From the NCBI GenBank assembly GCA_964017065.1, contig OZ024784.1, positions 9,467,152 to 9,531,151 on the forward strand: 64,000 nt of DNA, in the 5' to 3' direction. The notes beneath the pieces are model-generated. The model saw only the letters and a list, made by a program, of their open reading frames with translations, ran no database searches and had not been told where the DNA came from. The stretch comes from Haliclona indistincta (Eukaryota; Porifera; Demospongiae; Haplosclerida; Chalinidae). Below are positions 56,832 to 64,000 of the stretch, piece by piece (the first letter of the stretch is position 1; the number at the start of each line of letters is the position of its first letter). A program made the translations under genes and the position numbers.

Positions 56832-59800
56832 TCAAATTGAGCTTGGCAATTTGCCAGTTAGCCAAAGTAAAACTTCCTCTTTCTCTTTTGCATGAAGAAC
56901 GTTCCGAGGTTTCGAAAATTTCTTGTGCTTCCTCTTTTTGGACACTCGCTCTTTCGAGCACTCTGCCTTGACCAGTTCGCCAACAACTACGGAGATGTCC
57001 TTCTTTGCACTTGGTCTCTTTTGATTACCAGATCGGCTAGCTACATCATTGTCATCATCGAAGTTGTCTAACACAGGTGAGAGTGTACCAATTGCTCGAC
57101 CAATTCGTGTAATTGACTTTTCAGATTTGTTTGGACCAAGAAATCGAATAGCTCCTTTGGCAATTTTGTTCAGGTGCTCCATATGTAGGTCAACTGGTAT
57201 ATTCTTGCCTGGTTTGCCATGCACGTTCACAAAACGTCCCCAAAGAAGTTGAGAAGCCAGTCTAGGAGGCAATGTGTACATCTGCTGCACTACAAGATTT
57301 GCTGCTTCACAGGCATAGTTGGTATTGCCTGATGAGTTAAAAATAGGCATCATGTATTTCCAGCAACGCAAGACTCGATTACCATCTCCTTCACGGATAC
57401 CATCTGCAAACTCGGTGTAGAACAAGCACATCCGTAGTAACTGCACGGAGTACTCATACACGCAGTCTGAACTGGCTGCAGTCGTGGTGTTAAATGCAAA
57501 ATGCACATATCTATCATACACCTGGCCACAGAGGCTAGCTAATTTCTTGCGTCTCTCATCCTTAGGTAGTGTAAAGATGATGTCACCTCCGGGAACTATG
57601 TCCTCTGCAGGTAGGTCATCAACTGATTTGAGCTCAAAAGTGGCAAGCGCAGCAGCAACAACAAGACCAGCTGTAACTGTTGAAATGAAGTCTTCACAAG
57701 CATTCACGTCTCTCTTAGGTACACAAACTACATTTGTGCGATTCAGCTTGTTTCGCAGCTGGTACAGGGTTCCATGGTCTTTAGCAGACCGAACTGAATA
57801 GAAATACTTCCAGATGATCTATAAAATAATCATAATAACATAATGCTATGTGCATAGTCTTTGATCAACTTACGTCAAGCAATTTGACCTTTGTGTGCCA
57901 GTCTGCAACAACAGGTACCAAACCAGCTAGCCTGTCTGCTGGTGGTACCTCACTCATCAATGATTTTTGTGCACCTCTTGCCCTAGCTGCCGTCTTCTGG
58001 TCTCCAGAAAAGGGAATAGGATAAGCAAGGGCACATGCTACTTTGACTGTTCTGTCAACACTAGCAATGTAGAGATCCTCAATTGTACTGACCATTGGAA
58101 CATACTGCTGTGACTCTTTCATGATATCAACCATGTGCTCATTCTTATTCTCATCTCTCGCCTGAATCCCTAGTGGGTGCTAGTAGTGAGAAAAATTGAT
58201 TTATGTTAGGTTGTGATAGTGTGGTTTATCATTATACTGCGTGAATGTGTATGGAGATGGGCTTGATGACGTGTTGTAATCATAACATACCACAACTGAT
58301 TTTTGAGCCATTTCCTTCTCGTACTCATGAGAGATGTGCCAGTCAACAACTCCCTCAAACGAAATCTCAAAAAACTTCATGTTCTCGAATAGAATTCGGG
58401 AAATGATGACAAGCACGTTCCTACGGAGCGCTTCATCGTCCTCAGGTGTTGGTAGCAACGACAAGGCAATTTGACTCTTGTCCTGTTGCTGAGTTGGATG
58501 GACCTTATCACTTAGACACCAGAAGTTGACCCTGTCAGCAACAGCATACGAGTGAAAGTAGTGAATAGAATCAGGCTTGTCTTGACCAACTCTCATGTGT
58601 AACGCTGTTTGATCCCCTTGTCAATGTTATCACCACAGATCTGATAAAGTGTGGGACTACACTCTATATAAACAATGCATGATTATTGTAAAGTTGAATT
58701 ATGGATATGCACCTGGGTTACTCTCATGACTATTAGATTCGAGGTCTAGCTCCGCATCTGCTTCGAGGTCCAGCTCAGCATCTGGTTCCAGGTCTAGCTC
58801 ATCATCTGGTTGGAGGTCTAGCTCAGCATCTGGTTCAAGGTCTAGCTCAGCATCTGGTTGGAGGTCTAGCTCAGCATCTGGTTCGAGGTCTAGCTCTGTA
58901 GGCTCAAAGCACTCGGACTCATCTCCCTCAGAAAATGTGTCACACTCATCATCTGAACTAACTGGAGAGTAACTCATCCATGACATATCAGAGTCGGAGT
59001 CATCTTGTGCTGTTGCATCACGAAAGGGAGCTAACTGGTTGCCTGTTTTAACCCATGGTGGATTTTGGGTTCGCTGCATTATAAGGTATGGTTTCAGCAA
59101 ATGATGAGTTATTAATACTTACACACACGTGTGAGCTGTTTAGCAAGGGCACTATGCTATCTCTCCACTGCTTCACTTCAACAGAAACTGTCATATTCAA
59201 TTTGACTAGCCTCTGGTAAACCTAACATAAACATGAGTTTATTGCGTTAATCGAAACGGTAAAACTGTTATGTACCTGCTTGGATGTGCCACCGGCATAC
59301 AAGATGAGAGAGGTAATCTTTTGAATAAGATTCATTCTAGAATTGCGGTGGCTAGTGAGCAGTGCGACACACATACCAACAACTGCATTCGTGTTGGATC
59401 TGGCAGTTTTGGTCTTTGTTGTCAATTCTAGGATGGTAGCTAGAACTGGACAATGCGTCGACAACTCTTCAAGGAGCATGCTCCACTTGAAATGCTTGAG
59501 GTGGTAGAGGTCACGGCTTTGTAGGATGGAATCTACAGTTGCCGATGACAACATCTTGACCTCTGACGCAATCTCTTTCCCCAGACTGTTGACGATCACA
59601 GACTTCGTAAGAGGGTTTGACAAGGCCTCTCTCGCAACAGTTTTGTGCTGCTTTCGAGCGATGGCTTTGCAAATTCTCTTCCTCGTTGGAGTGATGTGTA
59701 TAACCTTGGTCTCATTGTACCCTAGTTCAACCTAATAACACGTAGTACGTACTTTACTATAGATCATTTCAAATTGTACTATACCTACCGCAACATCTGG

Positions 59801-60142
59801 AGAGCTAGGTCTGGATCTGAACTGAGAGAGTCTAGGCCTCTTTGGAGAGGGAGCTGACACAATCCGCTGAGATGACTCTAGCACTACTGCTGCATTCCTG
59901 AGATTACATCTGATGGCTTGCTGATACTTGTGTACTGTTTTGTATGAGTTAAAGCACTTTCTGCACATAGGGTGCCGCGAATCAAGCAACTGCACATCAA
60001 GCTGTAGTCCTTCCAAGTTCACTAACTCTCTCCATACTTCAGCAACAACCCTTCCTTCAGAACTAGTGAGAGACCTTCTGTCTGTAGCTTTTGTGACCTG
60101 TCCACAACCAAGGCAACGCAAAGCACTTGAATTACTAGCCAT
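56832..60142 (-). CDS. DUF6589-type transposase-like protein, seven exons, one 2-bp frameshift
   Basis: Minus-strand exons 60142-59789, 59731-59276, 59221-59123, 59073-58713, 58663-58291, 58179-57874 and 57818-56832 have GT-AG junctions and consistent phases, giving about 977 residues if a 2-bp AC excess near 58595-58600 is allowed for. Exon 1 has a zinc-knuckle pattern (CLGCGQ...CRKCFNSY). Exon 4 encodes an acidic octapeptide repeat (LDLEPDAE, about seven units, 58730-58895). Exon 5 has QICGDNIDKGIKQRY and HYFHSYAVADRVNF; exon 6 has FSGDQKTAARARGAQ and ADWHTK; exon 7 has KYFYSVRSAKDHGTLYQLRN, FNSSGNTNYACEAANL and FVNVHGKPGKNIPVDLHMEH. These phrases are those I know from DUF6589 proteins of invertebrates. 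The spaced Asp/His residues suggest an RNase H-like catalytic core, which is inference. The frameshift, if not a sequencing error, disables this copy. Confidence 0.85.
58730..58895 (-). repeat. 24-bp coding repeat, about seven units
   Basis: Tandem GAGGTCTAGCTCAGCATCTG-type units encode the acidic octapeptide LDLEPDAE in exon 4 of the DUF6589 gene. Minor variants (Q for E, A for P) occur. Confidence 0.92.
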
Positions 60143-60469
60143 ATCGACCGCCTTAACACTTCAACCACGCTTGAACTCTACTTCAGCTGCACTTAGCTTA
60201 ATGATAATCATTGTTGTTTTAATAATAATCATGACAATAATGGTACAAGTAACATACAAGCCCTCAGGACAACTTTTGTGAACGCGTGACACCCGACCTC
60301 CCGTTAAGGCTGAGGTCGGGCCACGCCCAACTACGTAGTAGCCATGTCTGAGCAAACAGCTGATTGCGATGACGAGTTAACGACAGGCCCCGCCCATTAC
60401 GTGCGTCATGTACGTATTTCTCGCGGAAAAATTGGCGCATGCGCGAGTCCGTTGTTACCAGGCCTAATT

Positions 60470-61177
60470 AACCCTCGGCGCATGCGCGAGGGTTACGGTA
60501 CTTCGTTTGTCATTCGTTCGTTCGTTCGTTCGTTCGTTCATTCTGTCCATCGAGCTACAGAGACCATCGCTCACTTCTGAAACTCGATAAGGGTATGAAC
60601 AGGCTTAGCACGACAATGGCTTGCAATCTGACTCGTGGATTTTGCTAAAGTGCTTTCGTTCTCGAGTTATGGCTGGCTCACCTTGACGGCCGTCTTTGAC
60701 CTCTCTGACGACAAAAGCGCCCATAGTTGACTACCTAGGTACTTGTAGATTCCATCTAAACTGCAGGACAGCTCTGGGGGTGCATAGACATCTCAAGAAA
60801 AAGCCTATCAATGGCTACCTACTCAGTGTTCACGGTCACGCCCACTTGACACACCTTGTCCTTGTGGTCAGCACTTTGCTGTCTTCTGGTTAGCAGTGCA
60901 GTTTCAATAGCAAGCAGGTTGGCTTTAGCTGCAAAGCTCTTTCTGCAAACTATAACCAAGGAGCTAACTCTACAATGTGCAACACGCCGAGGGTTTCGTG
61001 AAATCTGTTCATTTCCTAAGAAATTGGCCTGGGGACGAGGCTATCCATCGAGCTGCAGAGATCAGCGATCACTTTTACGCGCTGGTAAAGTTATTACATG
61101 ATAAGCACCGCAAGGGCTTGCAATTTGACTCGTGGATTTTGCTAAAGTGCTTTCGTTCTCGAGTTATGGCTGGCTGA
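60470..61177. repeat. R2 family copy, inverted, with its palindromic terminus
   Basis: AACCCTCGGCGCATGCGCGA at 60470-60490 is the reverse complement of the units at 10.2 kb, followed by a CGTT run (about 60510-60540) and R2 sequence to the N gap. This shows the GC palindrome is one end of R2. Confidence 0.85.
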
Positions 61178-61377
61178 NNNNNNNNNNNNNNNNNNNNNNN
61201 NNNNNNNNNNNNNNNNNNNNNNNNNNNNNNNNNNNNNNNNNNNNNNNNNNNNNNNNNNNNNNNNNNNNNNNNNNNNNNNNNNNNNNNNNNNNNNNNNNNN
61301 NNNNNNNNNNNNNNNNNNNNNNNNNNNNNNNNNNNNNNNNNNNNNNNNNNNNNNNNNNNNNNNNNNNNNNNNNNNNN
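61178..61377. other. Assembly gap (200 N)
   Basis: Exactly 200 N. It separates an R2 copy from the inverted repeat block and its size is a placeholder. Confidence 1.
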
Positions 61378-61626
61378 GATTGATGACGTCAATTTATCTG
61401 CATATCCGATAGAATATGCGGGAATGTACGGTCATCAACTTGGAAAACGTCATTGATACGTCATAAACTAAGACGAATACGAACAGAGCGGGCGAGTGCT
61501 GCTGCTACCAGCACCTCGTATTCGCCGACGGTGTAAGTTACAGCCACGAGCGAAGAGCTGTGATTATCTAAGGCATAAGGCTACTTGCCTGCGGAGCGCT
61601 TTTTCTTAACTAACAAAATTAATGGA
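61378..61626. other. Short unrecognised segment between gap and inverted repeat
   Basis: About 250 bp with CRE-like TGACGTCA at about 61383 and two further ACGTCAT/ACGTCATA motifs. No gene or repeat match found within the window. Confidence 0.4.
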
Positions 61627-64000
61627 GTTAGTTGGTTAACTGTTTCGTACTTTGACTGCTGAGAGATTTTGCAAGCTAACAGTAGCATATGTGAGAGTTA
61701 GACTTCCATTTTAACCCACATAATAGCTGACCTACATACTCAACTGCACGTCTTATGTTTTTTCTTAACTAGCAGGATTACAATTTTTATTTGGTTAAAA
61801 CTAATGAATTTAATGGCGTCCATTTCGCTGCTGATATTTTCAGACTGAAATAAAAGATAAGCTAAATACTTGACAAACATACTCAAGAAAGGTGAATTAA
61901 TGTAAATATTAAGTTTTAGTACTGTAGTGTTAAGCAAAATGTTTTTATGACTTAACATGTTTCCAATTATTGAAAATGGACTCTTTAGATGAGAAGCACT
62001 GTACGTAGTATATATTATCTATGGTTTACCAGAAGATTGTACTGGAAGGAATCGTTCGTTACTGCTGCCAGTTGTTACCCACTAGCAGACCTATGGATAA
62101 GTGTAGTTTGGCTGCTGGCAGATGCGAGTCTAGCTAACATAGGACTGATCGTTTGAAAACATATGGCGTCGTCCGACATTACAAAGCTACGGACAATGGC
62201 CTTCTGTGTCGCATAACTATTCAGCAGCGATGAATCATGGCTTATGGAAGGTACGCGTATGTAGTGCTATGATGGTCCTATACGGTCATACAAACAGCGA
62301 ACTTGTTAGCTTTTCACAAGCCGGACGCAAGCGTCCGATTATAGAGGTTGTGCACATACAACTTTGACGCACATTTTTCGTGTTAGTAACCGTTGCTACG
62401 ACGCCATTTTGAGTGTCAGACAAGAAGTACTTTAGCATTTTTGATAGCTAGGTAAAGCTGTACAGTCACGCTATGGTGCAAACAAGCACTGCTAAGTGGA
62501 ATACAACAATACTACAAGCTGTATGCACCAAGTAAGGGCACTCTCGTGGAACGGCAGCACTTGCCTCCGCTCAAGGTACGGTATCCAGATGGTTGAAGCC
62601 GTTCTAACAACACTGCTTTGACGTGGGATAGACTACAAGGACTCGTACGTACTGTACGAGCGAAGCCTGGCCACTGAAAGGTCTGTTTAAAGAAAGTCGC
62701 TATTCTTGCTCTGCCCACTTTTTTGCTTCGTCTTCTGTGTAGCCCTGGTACTAAGCAAGACTGCTATCCACTTTTTACTGAGCGGTGCAGCTTACAAACG
62801 AGAGCAGAGCACGCTGTTTCTTGCAGTTGACACTCAAAATGGCCGTGTGCATCACGTGCGTTCGATTCGTGACGTACACGCACAACCTCTACATGGTGTC
62901 CGATCATCAATAGATTACTCTATCTATGCCATTAATGACTGTGACGTGACACATCAAAAAGAGAAAACAGGCTTTGGCATAATTAAGACTTACAAATACG
63001 CTAGCTCATTACACACATGTAAATATAGGCAGTGTAATATATATATAATTATATATATATACATGTATATAAATTATAATAATTATTATTAGCTTACAAC
63101 TCACAAGCAAGTGAGGAGTGCTCGGGAGTGTGACAGGACAGGGGGCAGGGTAGCGCAGGACAGGACAGCGAGGAGCAACGGAGACAGGGCAGCGACGGCG
63201 AGGAGTAGCAGCGGAGACAAGGCGAGGAGCGTGCAATGCGGGCGACAGAAAATCACGTGCTCAAGATCACGTGACGCTAAGTTGCACGAGTCCCCGGGTA
63301 TAATTACTATTAATAATAATTAATAATAAAATTAATAATTATTATTACATAGTACGTCATTTTCCACCAATCGGATTGCTCTATTCGAGGGCATTAATGA
63401 GTTTTCATCAAAAATTTTCATTCTTGCTGGAAATGGTCCAAAAATGTTTAAAATCAATTCTAAGTGGTTAAAACACCATTTTGAATCACTTTCTGAAGAA
63501 ATGGATGAAAAAGGATTATAGGGTGATTAATGAGTTTTCATCAAAAATTGTAATTCTTGCTGGAAATGGTCCAAAAATGTTGAAAATTAATTCTACGTGG
63601 TTAAAACACCATTTTGAATCACTTTCTGAAGAAATGGATGAAAAAGGATTATACAGTCCTATGGCCAGCGTACCGGAAGTCAAATAACGCCCATACAAAT
63701 TAATTTGCACAGCCGGTTTAGCGCGCGCAACAAAAACTTAGCTAATGAATTATTCATAAGCATGGCTCACCTGCACAGAACACCGTGTAACTCCGAACAC
63801 GTACTACATAATTAAAATCGCAGCTGCAAACTTGAAATACTATCATTCAGCTGCAATTCAATCTATCTACCTTGTCAAAGCCATAAAAAATAAACAGATC
63901 ACTGTTGGAAAGGCATCTCAGTCCAATTTCTTCACTGCTACCAGCTATTTTTGGTGCCATTTCCATTAACCATCTCCAGACAGCTAACAACTGGTATGCA
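61627..64000. repeat. Inverted counterpart of 17373-22330
   Basis: Reverse complement of the shared segments at 17.37-22.33 kb, including an R1 copy at 62025-63330 with the 546-bp TA element at 62344-62889 (TA at 62342-62343 and 62890-62891). It lacks the two TTAA MITEs and the hairpin/R3 segment present on the left. It continues past the right edge. Confidence 0.93.

Larger units (their letters stand above)
55197..60303. mobile_element. 5.1-kb DNA transposon encoding a RecQ-like helicase and a DUF6589 protein (Academ-like)
   Basis: The ends CGGGAGGTCGGGTGTCACGC plus GTTCAC (55197-55222) and their exact reverse complement (60278-60303) are 26-bp terminal inverted repeats. Both are flanked by TTAA (55193-55196, 60304-60307), and CC/GG outside also pair, so the true tip and duplication are ambiguous. 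The interior holds two convergent genes and little else. Academ elements with a helicase (AcademH) have been described in animals and fungi, from memory. This assignment rests on gene content and needs a sequence comparison. Confidence 0.85.

Overview
The window is nuclear DNA of a eukaryote, most likely a marine invertebrate and plausibly a demosponge. Coding regions have short GT-AG introns (56-60 bp). The DNA is packed with dispersed inverted-repeat elements. The gene content is an OTU-bearing Helitron, genes of the DUF6589 kind, an XPG-type nuclease with a CXC domain, a RecQ-like helicase and a Crinkler-like kinase. The repeated palindrome around AACCCTCGCGCATGCG (10.2 kb and 60.5 kb) reminds me of Amphimedon queenslandica; that is recollection and was not searched. 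There are two 200-bp N gaps, at 22331-22530 and 61178-61377. No rRNA, intact tRNA, CRISPR or bacterial operon is visible.

Layout. 1-5620: minus-strand Helitron running off the left edge. Its OTU protease region is split by a 271-bp inverted-repeat insertion with a 5-bp target duplication. 5.6-11.2 kb: tandem 198-bp repeats and several copies of one dispersed family (R2). 11.67-17.02 kb: two adjacent minus-strand genes, a Cys-rich transposase-like protein with a GD...GDWH signature and an XPG/FEN1-like nuclease ending in a CXC domain; together they resemble an Academ-type DNA transposon. 17.37-22.33 kb: a repeat block that recurs inverted at 61.63-64.00 kb, each copy differing by insertions. 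23-34.6 kb: nested small DNA transposons, a short Arg-rich coiled-coil gene at 25972-26688, and a truncated LINE. 34.65-42.14 kb: a decayed pogo/Tigger-like transposon about 7.5 kb long that carries two related satellites in opposite orientation around a telomere-like array. 42.1-45.6 kb: a large foldback and two small elements. 45.92-52.61 kb: a four-exon gene combining a PD-(D/E)XK-like nuclease region with a kinase-like domain, its second intron filled by transposons. 53.0-55.2 kb: a truncated coding fragment, a tRNA-derived SINE-like segment and a near-perfect foldback. 55.20-60.30 kb: a compact element with matching 26-bp terminal inverted repeats next to TTAA. It encodes a RecQ-like helicase (plus) and a seven-exon DUF6589 protein (minus) that converge tail to tail with 9 bp between stop codons.

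How the parts relate. Most coding capacity belongs to mobile elements, and the window is largely a record of nested insertion. Several insertions can be proved because an empty paralogous site is also present here: the TA-flanked 546-bp element against 42453-42454, the TTAA element at 49462-50055 against 50475-50478, and the Tigger element against the intact repeat near 29680-29700. The strongest candidate for an unusual system is the 55.2-60.3 kb helicase plus DUF6589 element, paired with its apparent distant relative at 11.7-17.0 kb that uses an XPG-like nuclease instead of a helicase. The main non-transposon candidate is the Crinkler-like kinase gene.
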